Positions 35,642-45,214 are shown, counted from the first letter of the stretch. The stretch is DNA of 64,000 bases from Paenibacillus sp. OVF10 (GCA_022836915.1 CP094668.1:124001-188000), one strand, 5' to 3'. A program made the numbers and translations. The notes: generated from the sequence alone by a model not told the origin.

Positions 35642-37186
35642 ATGAGCGACAATCAGCAGCCCAAGACGGGTCTGCCCCCGGTCCCCGAATCACTGTGGCG
35701 TGCTACGCATGAATTCGATAGCTATCCGAAACTGACCGAAGATATCACCGCTGATGTAGCGATTATTGGAGCCGGTATTGCAGGCATTACTACAGCCTAT
35801 CTGCTGGCACAAACGGGTATGCGTGTGGTCGTGCTGGAGGCTGGAAAAGTGCTGGATGGCACGACCGGTCATACCACCGCTAAGGTATCTGCACAGCACG
35901 GCATCATATTTGATGAGATTATGCATCACTTCGGACAAGAGCAGGCTCGGATGTACTATGAAGGCAATGCCGATGCCGCCAAGTGGATGCGCAATCTAGT
36001 GAAGGAAAAACAGATTGATTGCCAGTGGGCAGAGGAAGATGCCTACGTCTATATTCAGTCGGAGGAAAACATCAAAAAACTGGAGATCGAGCTGACCGCC
36101 TATGGCAAACTCAATATCCCTGGTGAGTGGGTAGATCCACTCCCTATTCCAGTTCCCGCCAGAGCGGGTATCCGCATGCCGGGTCAGGCACGCTTTGATC
36201 CGCTGGCCTACCTGCACTACTTGCTCGATTCCGCTGTGAAACAAGGGGTACAGATCTACGAGCATACGACAGTTACGGATGTAGAGGAAGACGCTTCACT
36301 ACATGTCAGAACTTATGGAGATGGTCCATCCGTAACAGCGGAACATATTGTCGTGGCTTCTCATTTTCCCGTCTATGATCCCGGATTTTATTTCACACGA
36401 TTACACGCCGAGCGATCGTACGCCGTATTAGTCGAACCGGAAAAACCGTATGCTGGTGGCATGTATATCTCGGACGATACACCGTACCGTTCCTTGCGTA
36501 CCGTCTTACATGACGGTAAGGAACTTATCCTCTTTGGCGGCGAAAATCACAAAACCGGACAAGGCATCTGCACCTTCGGTCATTATGAACGTCTGGAGCA
36601 GTTCGCAGCGGAGACATTTGGCATTCGCAACATTCCTTTTCGCTGGTCAGCCCAGGATCTGATCTCTATTGACAAGGTGCCTTACATTGGACCGATTACC
36701 GGAAGACATGAACGTGTCTATGTGGCGACCGGGTTTGCCAAATGGGGAATGACAACTGGCACGATGGCAGGACACATTCTTGCGGATCGCATCAGTGGAC
36801 GTGACAATCCTCATGCCGCTGTATTCGATCCGGCAAGATTCAAGGCCGATCCTGGCATGAAACATTTTATTGTGGAAAATGTGAATGTAGCCAAGGAATT
36901 AATCTCCGGTAAAGTAGGTATTGTGCACAAAAACGTTAGTGATATTGGCGAAGACGAAGGAGCCGTCGTTCGTCATAATGGCAAACGTGCTGGCGCCTAC
37001 AAGGACACCAGTGGCAAGCTGTTTCTGGTGGATACCACCTGTACTCATCTGGGGTGCGAAGTCGAATGGAACGAGGGCGAGCGTTCGTGGGATTGCCCAT
37101 GCCATGGTTCCCGCTTCGATTATGCAGGCCATGTCATTGAGGGCCCTGCTGTGGAAGACCTTAAAGTTCTGGATGCACAAGAATAA
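35642..37186 (+). CDS. FAD-dependent oxidoreductase with C-terminal Rieske [2Fe-2S] domain
   Basis: The 514-residue protein has a DAO-type N-terminal flavin domain with dinucleotide motif ADVAIIGAGIAGITTAYLLAQTG and VVVLEAGKVLDGTTGHTTAKVSAQHG. The domain ends in VYVATGFAKWGMTTGTMAGHIL. The Rieske domain at about 425-510 has the ligands CTHLGCEV and CPCHGSRFD (two Cys, two His). The substrate is unknown; the family is common in Bacillales and not part of an electron-transport complex. AAGGAGGAAAAC precedes the ATG. It is monocistronic, with a terminator 55 bp downstream. Confidence 0.93.
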   Translation: MSDNQQPKTGLPPVPESLWRATHEFDSYPKLTEDITADVAIIGAGIAGITTAYLLAQTGMRVVVLEAGKVLDGTTGHTTAKVSAQHGIIFDEIMHHFGQEQARMYYEGNADAAKWMRNLVKEKQIDCQWAEEDAYVYIQSEENIKKLEIELTAYGKLNIPGEWVDPLPIPVPARAGIRMPGQARFDPLAYLHYLLDSAVKQGVQIYEHTTVTDVEEDASLHVRTYGDGPSVTAEHIVVASHFPVYDPGFYFTRLHAERSYAVLVEPEKPYAGGMYISDDTPYRSLRTVLHDGKELILFGGENHKTGQGICTFGHYERLEQFAAETFGIRNIPFRWSAQDLISIDKVPYIGPITGRHERVYVATGFAKWGMTTGTMAGHILADRISGRDNPHAAVFDPARFKADPGMKHFIVENVNVAKELISGKVGIVHKNVSDIGEDEGAVVRHNGKRAGAYKDTSGKLFLVDTTCTHLGCEVEWNEGERSWDCPCHGSRFDYAGHVIEGPAVEDLKVLDAQE

Positions 37187-37239
37187 CCGACATTTAGCGA
37201 TTAACCTGTAAACCAAAGAAACAAAAGTTCATCTCACAG

Positions 37240-37286
37240 ACCGGATCGGAATCCGCCTCCAGACGGAAGTAACCGATCCGGTTTTT
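37240..37286 (+). terminator. intrinsic terminator after the Rieske oxidoreductase
   Basis: ACCGGATCGG pairs perfectly with CCGATCCGGT and is followed by five T. Confidence 0.85.
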
Positions 37287-37482
37287 GCGTATGCTGAATT
37301 ATAGCTAAACAGACAGCTTCAGCTAAGCATCAGTATTAAACGAACTTATTATCGATCAATCGTGATACGGAACTATTTTAAAGTCACTACCTTGCATTAA
37401 ACAGTACTGGATGCTATGATGAATTCACCACTACTGAACAATATACAATAGCTATAAATGAAGCTACGAAGGAGGAACCTGT

Positions 37483-37811
37483 GTGAATGTGAACATCCAG
37501 TTCAAAAAGGAGTATTGGAGCTGTGCGTCCTGGTATTAATAAACCGCCAGGATCGGTATGGCTACGAACTGGCTCAGGCTGTCTCCAAACATATCGAAGT
37601 TGCTGAAGGTGCACTGTATCCCTTGCTTCGCCGGCTTGTGAATGACGGTTACTGCACCACCTACCTGCAAGAATCAACTGAAGGCCCGCCGCGCAAGTAT
37701 TACCGACTGTCCGATACAGGTCGCGACTACATGACGGCACTGACGACAGAATGGAATGAATTTGTGCGCAATGTCGCAAATCTGATTGAGGAAGGAACCC
37801 CCAATGAATAG
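37483..37811 (+). CDS. PadR family transcriptional regulator, frame broken near 37504
   Basis: The protein has about 109 residues. The winged-helix core is GVLELCVLVLINRQDRYGYELAQAVSKHIEVAEGALYPLLRRLVNDGYC, then RKYYRLSDTGRDYM. The true start is GTG 37483 (MNVNIQFKK) seven bases after GGAGG. It joins the core if the five-A run at 37504-37508 has a sixth A. The alternative upstream ATG in the core frame runs through the ribosome site and is unlikely. It heads a three-gene cassette with overlapping starts (PadR, DUF1700, DUF4097) and probably represses it. Confidence 0.85.
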
Positions 37812-38397
37812 ACAACAATTTATGAAAGCCATGGAAGTTCATCTACGGCCGATGGACCCATTCGAACGGGCTGAGTTGCTCGCCGACTATGATCAACATT
37901 TCGAGCTTGGACTACGAGAAGGCAGGCTGGAAGAAGAGATCGCTCGGGAACTCGGACAGCCGGAAGAAATCGCCAAGGAAGCACTCGGTGATCGTTATGA
38001 CATGCATACGCTGGGTTCAGATGCGTTCTATGCACCGACGTATCGCGAGATGCGGTCACCCAGAAACAACACCAGAGCCACTCGCAAATTTTTCACAGCC
38101 ATCGGCCTGTTATTTCTGAATCTGATTCTTGGCATCCCCCTTGGTCTCATGATGTGGTCGGTATGGCTTGTTATTGCCAGCCTTTCCTTGCTGGTATTGG
38201 CTCCTGTGGCAGCGGTTGTGGATTTCTTATTCCTGAGTCAACTCGATAAAGCAGAGATCTTCGTTGCGATTGGCGCTTTCGGTGTCGGCATTTTGTTTGC
38301 CATCACATCGAATTATGTCTTTAGAGCCTTCAAAATCGTCACTCTTCAATATATTAGATGGAATAAAAACACGATGAAAGGAGATGTTTCCGCATGA
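37804..38397 (+). CDS. DUF1700 family membrane protein
   Basis: The protein has 197 residues. The N-terminal cytosolic part is MNRQQFMKAMEVHLRPM, AELLADYDQHFELGLREGRLEEEIARELGQPEEIAKEAL, the typical DUF1700 signature. It is followed by three or four hydrophobic helices (FFTAIGLLFLNLILGIPLGLM, SLSLLVLAPVAAVVDFLFL). I start at ATG 37804, which overlaps the padR stop. DUF1700 proteins usually accompany PadR regulators and DUF4097 proteins and are linked to envelope stress. Confidence 0.9.
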   Translation: MNRQQFMKAMEVHLRPMDPFERAELLADYDQHFELGLREGRLEEEIARELGQPEEIAKEALGDRYDMHTLGSDAFYAPTYREMRSPRNNTRATRKFFTAIGLLFLNLILGIPLGLMMWSVWLVIASLSLLVLAPVAAVVDFLFLSQLDKAEIFVAIGAFGVGILFAITSNYVFRAFKIVTLQYIRWNKNTMKGDVSA

Positions 38398-39293
38398 GTA
38401 CCAAAAAATGGCTTGCGCTTGCCGTGATATGTATCGGAATAGGTTTACTTGGGACATCCATTTATGGCGTTCAGTTCGGGGATGAACGGGAGCATTATTC
38501 CAAACGATGGGATTTCAAAGCAGATGAATTGCAGAACATTATCATGAATGCTAATTTCAGTGCAGATATTGAATTTGTTGTAAGTCCGGATTCGAATGGT
38601 TATATCGAAGTGGATGGCAAATGGGACCCTGCTGTAGTCAAAAGCTTCGAACAGGCCACCTTATCCAACGGCACATTCCAACTGGCGCAGACAGAACGTG
38701 AACGATTGCAGTTTTTCACCTTGTACTGGAATGATCAAGACTCCACAATAACCGTTGCTCTGCCTGAAGGACACCAATTAAATGAGGTTAAGCTGGACTC
38801 CTCTTCAAGTGAATGGGATCTGACAGGTCTAAATGCCAATCAGCTTGAGCTGAATAATACCTCAGGTTCCATACGTCTGGAAAACATCAAGGCGCCCAAT
38901 ATTGAATTGGTTCTAACTTCGGGTGACATTAACGCTTCCATGATTGATGGAGACATGACCGTGAAACAGACATCCGGAAGCTTCACGGCAGATCAGATTG
39001 CCGGTCATGTAAACAGTAAGATTAAATCAGGAGATATTGAGATTACTGAATTAAACGGCGCAGCTGATGTTCAATTCACTTCGGGTAGCATTCATATTGA
39101 GCAGTCCCATTCCGCCCCGATTAATGCGTCTGGAACATCAGGAGATATTTTCATTCAAGCTGCACCTGATTTTGACGGAATCTACGACGCTAAGGCTACT
39201 TCCGGAAGTGTCGATGTACCTGAATCGCCAATGGTAAGCCGGGAAGTGATCAAGGCCCGTACCTCCTCTGGCAGCATCGAGATTACCAAATAG
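38394..39293 (+). CDS. DUF4097 family beta-helix protein
   Basis: The 299-residue protein has an N-terminal helix (WLALAVICIGIGLLGTSIYGV) that exports or anchors it. A repetitive beta-helix region follows, with recurrent turns TSGSI, TSGDI, TSGSF, KSGDI, TSGSI about every 18-20 residues. The start ATG overlaps the DUF1700 stop (ATGA). The family (DUF4097, adhesin-like) is probably extracytoplasmic and acts with its two upstream partners; its biochemical role is unknown. Confidence 0.9.
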   Translation: MSTKKWLALAVICIGIGLLGTSIYGVQFGDEREHYSKRWDFKADELQNIIMNANFSADIEFVVSPDSNGYIEVDGKWDPAVVKSFEQATLSNGTFQLAQTERERLQFFTLYWNDQDSTITVALPEGHQLNEVKLDSSSSEWDLTGLNANQLELNNTSGSIRLENIKAPNIELVLTSGDINASMIDGDMTVKQTSGSFTADQIAGHVNSKIKSGDIEITELNGAADVQFTSGSIHIEQSHSAPINASGTSGDIFIQAAPDFDGIYDAKATSGSVDVPESPMVSREVIKARTSSGSIEITK

Positions 39294-39370
39294 TGATGAA
39301 GCAAATTTCCGAACTGTGGGTAATATAGTATAATCAAATGCCAGTCCAATTCTAAGGAGGAATTATCCAC

Positions 39371-40090
39371 ATGGAACTTAAAAATAAAACAGCTGTCATC
39401 ACAGGTGCCGGTAAAGGTATCGGACGTGCGATCGCTGAAGCACTTGCCAAAGAAGGTGTGCACCTCGGCCTTATTGCACGTACCGCTTCCGATCTTCAGG
39501 CTCTGCAACAGTCACTTAGTCAAGAATACGGTGTGAAAGTAACCAGTGCTGTAGCAGATATCTCGGATCGCACACAGGCGGAAGCCGCTGTAGCAGCCAT
39601 TGAGATGGAACTTGGTGCGGTGGATATTCTGATCAATAATGCAGGTATCGCAAGCTTCGGCACACTGCTGGATATGGACCCGGAAGAGTGGGAACGCATT
39701 CTGCATGTTAACGTTATGGGTACATATTACGTCACACGTGCTATCCTTCCAAGCATGATCAAGGAAAGTAGCGGCAGTATCATCAATATTGCTTCCACTG
39801 CAGGTGAACGCGGATTCGCTACAGGTTCGGCATACTGTGCATCCAAATTTGCGCTACTCGGCATGACCGAATCTCTGATGCAGGAAGTGCGTAAGTCCAA
39901 CATTCGTGTAACAGCACTGACACCAAGCACCGTTAATACGGAGCTTGCGACCAATGCCGGACTGAAAATTGGCGACGAAGATCGCATGATGCAAGCGGAA
40001 GATGTAGCTGAACTTGCACTCGCAACACTCAAGCTGTCCGACCGTGTCTTCGTCAAAGCAGCAGGTATCTGGACGACGAATCCACAATAG
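39371..40090 (+). CDS. SDR oxidoreductase, 3-ketoacyl-ACP-reductase-like
   Basis: The 239-residue classical SDR has TGAGKGIGRAIAEAL, VDILINNAGIAS, SGSIINIASTAG with the catalytic Ser, and YCASKFALLG (YxxxK). It belongs to the FabG/YmfI-like group, but the gene is isolated, not in a fatty-acid operon, so the substrate is uncertain. AAGGAGGAATTATCC precedes the ATG. Repeat element family A follows immediately. Confidence 0.9.
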   Translation: MELKNKTAVITGAGKGIGRAIAEALAKEGVHLGLIARTASDLQALQQSLSQEYGVKVTSAVADISDRTQAEAAVAAIEMELGAVDILINNAGIASFGTLLDMDPEEWERILHVNVMGTYYVTRAILPSMIKESSGSIINIASTAGERGFATGSAYCASKFALLGMTESLMQEVRKSNIRVTALTPSTVNTELATNAGLKIGDEDRMMQAEDVAELALATLKLSDRVFVKAAGIWTTNPQ

Positions 40091-40109
40091 ACAGGTGATT
40101 CTGACCTTT

Positions 40110-40304
40110 CTAACAAACCTCTCGCACCTTATTGTGCTCTTTTGCAGGAAATGAGAAACGTAACGAATCTCTGCGACGTTATTTCGCCAGAAGTCTGTGG
40201 AATGTAGCCAAATTACACACACAACAGTGAAATAAAGCGTCTGAGATTCGTTACATCTCAATATCTGCTTAAAATCATCTAATAGGGCTCGCTCAGTTCG
40301 TTAG
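40110..40304. repeat. nested inverted-repeat element, family A, full copy 2
   Basis: The units are headed by CTAACAAA (40110) and GTAACGAA (40160) on the plus strand and by TTCGTTA on the minus side, ending at 40253 and 40304. The unit spacing 50/93/51 is identical to the copy at 638-832, although the central sequence differs. It lies between the SDR stop and the terminator at 40311-40377. Confidence 0.82.
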
Positions 40305-40310
40305 AAAATA

Positions 40311-40377
40311 AAAGGACGATTCCCATTGTACATGTATGCAGGTTCGCATGTTCATGACTTGGGAGCCGTCCTTTTTT
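40311..40377. terminator. bidirectional terminator between SDR and XRE-cupin genes
   Basis: AAAGGACG with TCCCA pairs with TGGGA and CGTCC plus seven T, around a long loop that contains its own inverted repeat. It is placed between converging genes. Confidence 0.75.
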
Positions 40378-40380
40378 ATT

Positions 40381-40920
40381 CTATAAATGATCCAGACCCA
40401 ATTCTTTGGACACTGCAATGAGCACCACCGCAGGCTCCTCACCGATATTGGTCACTTCATGGGGCACGATCGCATTCCAGGTAAACGAATCACCCACTTC
40501 AAGAACTTCCACATCTTCGCATTGCTCCGCACGAATCTTGCCCTGCAACACCAGATGGCTTTCCTCCCCGGCATGTTTGCTCACCCCGGTCGAAGCACCT
40601 GGCGGTAACTCCACAATGGACATACGCATTGCACCTTTGGCTGTAAGCTGCTGTACTTTGATCTGTCCGCTTCCGGCTGTCGTCTCCTTGCGCTCGTTCT
40701 TGCGTACCACATTCATCCGTTGCTCCGGTGTCAGCAGCAAATAGGGAAGTGGCACTTCCAGATAATCCGCAATACTTTCAAGTGTAGCAATGGAAGGTGA
40801 TGTTTTGTTATTTTCTACGTTGCTGATAAAACCTTTGGACAACCCCGTGCCCTCACACATCTGCATGATCGTAATCTGTTTCTGTTTGCGGATCGTACGA
40901 ATAGCCAAGCCAATATCCAT
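40381..40920 (-). CDS. XRE family regulator with C-terminal cupin
   Basis: The 179-residue protein has a helix-turn-helix at 5-60 (IGLAIRTIRKQKQITIMQMCEGTGLSKGFISNVENNKTSPSIATLESIADYLEVPL). A cupin follows at 100-175 (MRMSIVELPPGASTGVSKHAGEESHLVLQGKI, VGDSFTWNAIVPHEVTNIG). This fold senses small molecules; PuuR/SutR-like regulators of amine or sulfur metabolism share it. The target is unknown. It is a single gene on this strand. Confidence 0.9.
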   Translation of the reverse strand: MDIGLAIRTIRKQKQITIMQMCEGTGLSKGFISNVENNKTSPSIATLESIADYLEVPLPYLLLTPEQRMNVVRKNERKETTAGSGQIKVQQLTAKGAMRMSIVELPPGASTGVSKHAGEESHLVLQGKIRAEQCEDVEVLEVGDSFTWNAIVPHEVTNIGEEPAVVLIAVSKELGLDHL

Positions 40921-40986
40921 ATTGCGTCCCTCCCTCCTATTGATCTATCTAAGACACCAGTCGTACGCGTCGCTTCTTCAGGTTAT

Positions 40987-41352
40987 CTATTCGGCGCTTG
41001 TCTCAACAAATATAATTCGGTTTCCGAACGGATCTGTCACGGTCATTTCTCTTGAATTCCAAGGGGTCTCCTCTATACCTGGTCTCGCATTTTTGTACTT
41101 TTTCTGACGAAGTGCACCATGGAATGTATCCAAGTTATCTGTTTCCACGCGCAAGGCAGCTCCAGGTGTACAATCTCCATGATGTTCGGACAGATGAATC
41201 ACGATGGAATCGAGCGAAACCTGCATATATAAGGGCATATCTTGCTCAAATCGATGTTCCCAATCCAATTGAAACCCTAGATATTCAAGGTAGAACTCTC
41301 TAGCTTTATTTTCATCAAATATTCTCAGAATAGGCACGATACTTTTTAACAT
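40987..41352 (-). CDS. VOC superfamily (glyoxalase/bleomycin-resistance-like) protein
   Basis: The protein has about 121 residues with one VOC module: MLKSIVPILRIFDENKAREFYLEYLGFQLDWEH, LYMQVSLDSIVIHLSEHHGDCTPGAALRVET, and MTVTDPFGNRIIFVE. Bleomycin-resistance-type members bind drugs without catalysis; glyoxalase-type members need two His and two Glu per dimer, only partly visible here. The start is taken at ATG 41352. The longer upstream frame is Cys-rich and has no ribosome site. Confidence 0.82.
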   Translation of the reverse strand: MLKSIVPILRIFDENKAREFYLEYLGFQLDWEHRFEQDMPLYMQVSLDSIVIHLSEHHGDCTPGAALRVETDNLDTFHGALRQKKYKNARPGIEETPWNSREMTVTDPFGNRIIFVETSAE

Positions 41353-41579
41353 CCTGATCACGTCCTCGGGAATAAGATATAAACCATTCGCAGCGGCATT
41401 TATTGTAGATACATTCAAGATTTTTAATAAACAACATATATTCATCATACAAAAAAAGTATTGACCCTACAATGAAACCATGATAAATTTTGTTCATAAA
41501 TAAGAATATTTATTTCATATTAGTGAACTTTATCATCAAAGCGATATATTAACTCATTCCTCATCAGGTGGTGTTTTCA

Positions 41580-42245
41580 ATGAATTCTCCTTATATACAT
41601 GAAGTCCGCTTACCGTCCCATTACAATGCAGATCAACGTTACCCTGTAATCTTCGCCTTACATGGCATGGGATCAGATGAACAGGATATGCTTCGTTTAA
41701 TGGAGCCTATGCAGTCTGATTTTATTATTGTTGCCATCCGTGGGCCGATCGTTCAGGGTAGTGGTTATGCTTATTTTCAGATCAAAAGCATTGGCAACCC
41801 CATCCGTGAATTGTATGATGCCTCTGTGCTGGGATTGCAACAGTTGATTGTTGATCTGTCCGCCAAATATGCGATTGATCCCACGCGGCGTTATATCGCC
41901 GGATTCAGCCAGGGCGCTATTATGGCAATGACCCTATCGCTGGTGATGGGAGATGCCATTAAAGGCATAGTAGCCATGAGTGGGTACATCCCGCAATTTG
42001 TGAAAGACGAGTACAAGCTGCAACCCGATTCGGAGCTGTCTGTGTTCATCTCACATGGAGATCAGGATCATCTATTCCCGCTGCAACTGGGCGAAGATAA
42101 CGCCAATTTCTTCCGTCAACACACCAATCACGTCACATATGTACCTTACAACGGTGGACACCAGGTGACCCCCGATCTATATCAACAATTTCAACACTGG
42201 CTTCGGACGGATGCAAATCTGACTACCGAAGACCGAAAGGACTGA
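41580..42245 (+). CDS. alpha/beta hydrolase (carboxylesterase/phospholipase type)
   Basis: The protein has about 221 residues. The oxyanion-hole region is FALHGMGSDEQDML, the nucleophile elbow GFSQGA (GxSxG), and the acid and His are in ISHGDQDHLFPL and NGGHQVTPDL. It resembles the small carboxylesterase/acyl-protein-thioesterase group. GGTGGTG precedes the ATG at 41580. The dioxygenase gene starts 8 bp downstream, so the two form an operon. Confidence 0.9.
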   Translation: MNSPYIHEVRLPSHYNADQRYPVIFALHGMGSDEQDMLRLMEPMQSDFIIVAIRGPIVQGSGYAYFQIKSIGNPIRELYDASVLGLQQLIVDLSAKYAIDPTRRYIAGFSQGAIMAMTLSLVMGDAIKGIVAMSGYIPQFVKDEYKLQPDSELSVFISHGDQDHLFPLQLGEDNANFFRQHTNHVTYVPYNGGHQVTPDLYQQFQHWLRTDANLTTEDRKD

Positions 42246-42252
42246 ATTCAAA

Positions 42253-43023
42253 ATGATGCAATCTCTGTTTATTGCTCACGGTGCCCCGTCACTTGCACTG
42301 GAGGAGAATGTGTACACCGAATTTCTGCAGAAACTCGGACAGGAACTGCCAAAACCTAAAGCAATCGTATTGTTCTCTGCTCACTGGGAATCCACCACTC
42401 AGCTTGTATCCTCGGTAGCTAATTACGAGACCATCTATGATTTCGGTGGTTTCCAACCCGAGCTGTATCAGATCAAGTACCCGGCTCAAGGACAGGCAGA
42501 GACCACAGCCGAGGTAGAGCGCCTATTTGCAGAAGCCGGGATTCCGGTACAAACGGATGATGTTCGTGGCCTGGATCACGGCGCCTGGGTCGTTCTACGC
42601 CTGCTCTACCCAGATGCGGATATTCCTGTAATTGCCTTGTCCGTGAATCGCTATCTGACAGGTGAGCAGCAATATCAGGTTGGACAAGCGCTCGCTTCCT
42701 TACGTGAGCAAGACATTCTCGTGATCGGTAGCGGCGGAACCGTCCACAATCTACGTCGATTGAACTGGGAAAGTAACGGTGTTGACCCGTGGGCATCAGA
42801 GTTTGACAACTGGCTGCATGACAAGCTGGTGAGTTGGGATACGGAGTCTCTCTTTTCCTATGATACACTGGCACCTTCAGCTCAAGCCGCCGTGCCTACG
42901 CCGGAGCATTTTGTACCACTGTTGCTCGCTATGGGTGCGGGGCATCAGAACAAACAGGCATCGCTCCTGTTCAAAGCCTATCAGTATGGCAACCTGAGTT
43001 TGTCCTGCTGGAAGTTTGATTAA
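42253..43023 (+). CDS. DODA-type (LigB family) extradiol ring-cleavage dioxygenase
   Basis: The 256-residue protein has the LigB/YgiD-like layout. Metal ligands are in LFIAHGAPSLAL and SAHWES, and later GLDHGAWVVLRLLYPDADIPVIALSVN and EHFVPLLLAMGA. YgiD and plant DODA cleave L-DOPA; the natural bacterial substrate is often unknown. Co-transcribed with the upstream esterase, it may use a released phenolic. A family B hairpin element follows. Confidence 0.88.
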   Translation: MMQSLFIAHGAPSLALEENVYTEFLQKLGQELPKPKAIVLFSAHWESTTQLVSSVANYETIYDFGGFQPELYQIKYPAQGQAETTAEVERLFAEAGIPVQTDDVRGLDHGAWVVLRLLYPDADIPVIALSVNRYLTGEQQYQVGQALASLREQDILVIGSGGTVHNLRRLNWESNGVDPWASEFDNWLHDKLVSWDTESLFSYDTLAPSAQAAVPTPEHFVPLLLAMGAGHQNKQASLLFKAYQYGNLSLSCWKFD

Positions 43024-43051
43024 AGAGGACTATATAAAACGAACTAAAGTA

Positions 43052-43202
43052 TTTACACTCGCTACTCCGATGACAGAACAACCTTCCGATCGCTGTTATC
43101 CCCAGATTTTTTTATTTACTTTATATAAAGGTGAAAATCTGGGGATAAAGGCGAACACTTCGCTTCTTCAGGTTCTTTCTGCCCTCTACGTTTTCGTGTA
43201 AA
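43052..43202. repeat. hairpin repeat element, family B, copy 1
   Basis: The core reads CGATCGCTG, then the arm TTATCCCCAGATTTT (43096-43110), a 23-nt loop and the perfect complementary arm at 43134-43148. A small hairpin GCGAA-CAC-TTCGC (43151-43163) and CTTCTTCAGG follow. The edges TTTACAC and GTGTAAA are inverted. Sister copies are at 45970-46116 and about 61925-62013. Confidence 0.8.
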
Positions 43203-43237
43203 AGATTAGTTTTATTTATATAGTAGATAAATAATTA

Positions 43238-43280
43238 GCGTGAGTTACAGGGAATGCCCCTGTTGCTCACGCTTTATTTG
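43238..43280 (+). terminator. intrinsic terminator after the esterase-dioxygenase operon
   Basis: GCGTGAG and CAGGG pair with CCCTG and CTCACGC around a 4-nt loop, followed by TTTATTTG. Confidence 0.75.
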
Positions 43281-43444
43281 TTGTTACCGTCCTTGAATAA
43301 TGAGACCATTGTAGTATGTAAGCAAGGACTCCGGTTTCTTGTGTGCTTTTCCGGATTATATCTATAATATGAGGTGAAATCAGGCACAGTTTGCTCGCAT
43401 ATCACTCACCATATTATCTGAATAGCTCATACGGAGGGAATTGG

Positions 43445-44040
43445 ATGCCAGAACAGCGTATATATGAATTGATGGATGAACTGGATATGTTGCTGGAGGA
43501 GAAGGTACAAGATGAGGAAAACCGGGAGCTGCTCACCGCATATCGCGAGTTTGAAGGCGTGACGGATGAGCAGCTCGACGCATTCGAGCAGGAACACGGT
43601 ATTCGATTACCTGCTGATTTTCGTGCGTTTTATAAACGTAAAAATGGGAGCGGTTATGCCTTTCACGTCTTGTATCCAAGCCTCGAGGAAGGACGAGAGT
43701 CCGAGCCATTTTACCTGTTATCCCTGGAAAAGATTCAAAGGAGCAGTCCACGCTGGTGGAGAACCGCATGGATGATTATTTTACCGAAGAAGAGATCCGT
43801 GAGCTTGATCCTCGAATCAAACCCTACCTTTTTCAAAAGAAATGGGTTACGTTTGGCAAGCTTGGAGGCGGGTCGCTGTATCTGATGTTCGACTTTGATC
43901 CGACAGAGCAAGGAACATATGGACAGATTATTATGTACGTACATGATCCGGATTTTGTATATTATGTCGCTGGGACGTTTACGGAACTTTTGGAACAGTC
44001 TAACCGGAATTTACGTGCCTTGGAAGCCATTGAGTACTGA
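43445..44040 (+). CDS. SMI1/KNR4 (SUKH) family protein, frame broken near 43728
   Basis: The protein has about 199 residues. The SUKH core is FEGVTDEQLDAFEQEHGIRLPADFRAFYKRKNGSGYAFHVLYP, then LGGGSLYLMFDFDPTEQGTYGQIIMYVHDPDFVYYVAGTFTELLEQ. The halves join as SLEKDSKEQSTLVENRMDDY if the four-A run at 43728-43731 has a fifth A. GGAGGGAATTGG precedes the ATG. SUKH proteins are often immunity factors of contact-dependent toxins, but no toxin gene is adjacent, so this is an orphan. Confidence 0.82.
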
Positions 44041-44182
44041 AATGCGCATGATGATATGACCTTTTTGCATAATGCTGGGATATGTCAAAGCGGTTATAAT
44101 AACATTTAGTGGAAATGCACATGCTGTATAGATAAACTGCCTTTTCTACACCTAATACATTGATCTGGGAGGAACATACGAA

Positions 44183-45183
44183 GTGGCTGAACAACCAAAG
44201 TCTGAGAGCTTTATGTCTCTCGTCAAAAAGGAAACACATCCTCCGCCGTAGCGATGGCAGGTAATGCCGTACTTGCTGTGTGCAAAGGAGGAGCCTTCCT
44301 ATTCAGTGGCAGTGGTGCCATGTTCGCTTCGGCGATGCATTCACTCGCTGATGCCATTAACCAAGGGTTTGTCTTTGTCGGAAGTGTGTTGTCCGAGAAA
44401 AAACCTACACGCCGCTTCCCGACCGGATTCGGACGGGTCATCAACATTTTCTGTATGATCGCCGTTATTGTCGTGACGATTATGGCCTATGAGACCATTC
44501 ATGAGGGGATTCACCTGCTCCAGCATCCTGTTGGTCATACCGGCGGTCTCTGGATTAACATCGGAGTGCTTGTTCTGAACATTGTCATTGACGGGGCCAT
44601 CCTGATCAAAGCCATGAAGGAAATCCTCAAAGAAGCACGCGCACCTAAAGCCGCCGGATTTGCCTTGGTCCCTGCTGCTATCAAAAATGTAGGCCGTGCT
44701 GCGCCACCAACCCGTCTCGTATTTTACGAAGATGTTGTAGCAGTACTCGGTGCAACACTCGCCTTGATCTCCGTTGTAGTCATTGCATTAACCAATTTTG
44801 CATTGCTCGATGGCATTGTGACAACGATTATTGGATGTCTGATGATCGCTGTAGCCTTCCGTGTCGGTTACGATAATATGATCGGATTGATTGGTGTTGC
44901 GGCTCCACAGGATATTGAGGACAAAGTGTCCCAAACCATTCTGGCAGATACACATGTTGCTGACATTCAGATGATGCGTATTATTCAGGAAGGCCGTTAT
45001 TATCATGTGGAAGGTCTGATTGAACTGACCAAAGGACTCAGCCTGGCTGATGCGGATGACATCAAGTTCCGTATTCAGGAGAAACTGATGACGAACCCCG
45101 ATATCGCCGACGCTGCCATCTCCATTATTGAGGATGACGGTGTGAACAGCTGGGGCAAGAAACATTCGGATGTGGTGAAATAA
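44183..45183 (+). CDS. cation diffusion facilitator (CDF) family transporter, frame broken near 44225
   Basis: The protein has about 333 residues. The N-terminus MAEQPKSESFMSLVKK begins at GTG 44183 behind GGGAGGAACATACG. It rejoins as GNTSSAVAMAGNAVLAVCK if the five-A run 44225-44229 has a sixth A. The membrane domain has the first metal motif region SASAMHSLADAINQ (HxxxD) and the second in ALLDGIVTTIIG. The C-terminal cytosolic ferredoxin-like domain has HVADIQMMRIIQEGRYYHVEGLIEL. It exports divalent cations such as Zn2+, Co2+ or Mn2+; the ion is undetermined. It is a single gene with a good terminator. Confidence 0.9.
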
Positions 45184-45214
45184 CAAGCTTCGTTTTGGAT
45201 AAAAAGAATGACAG

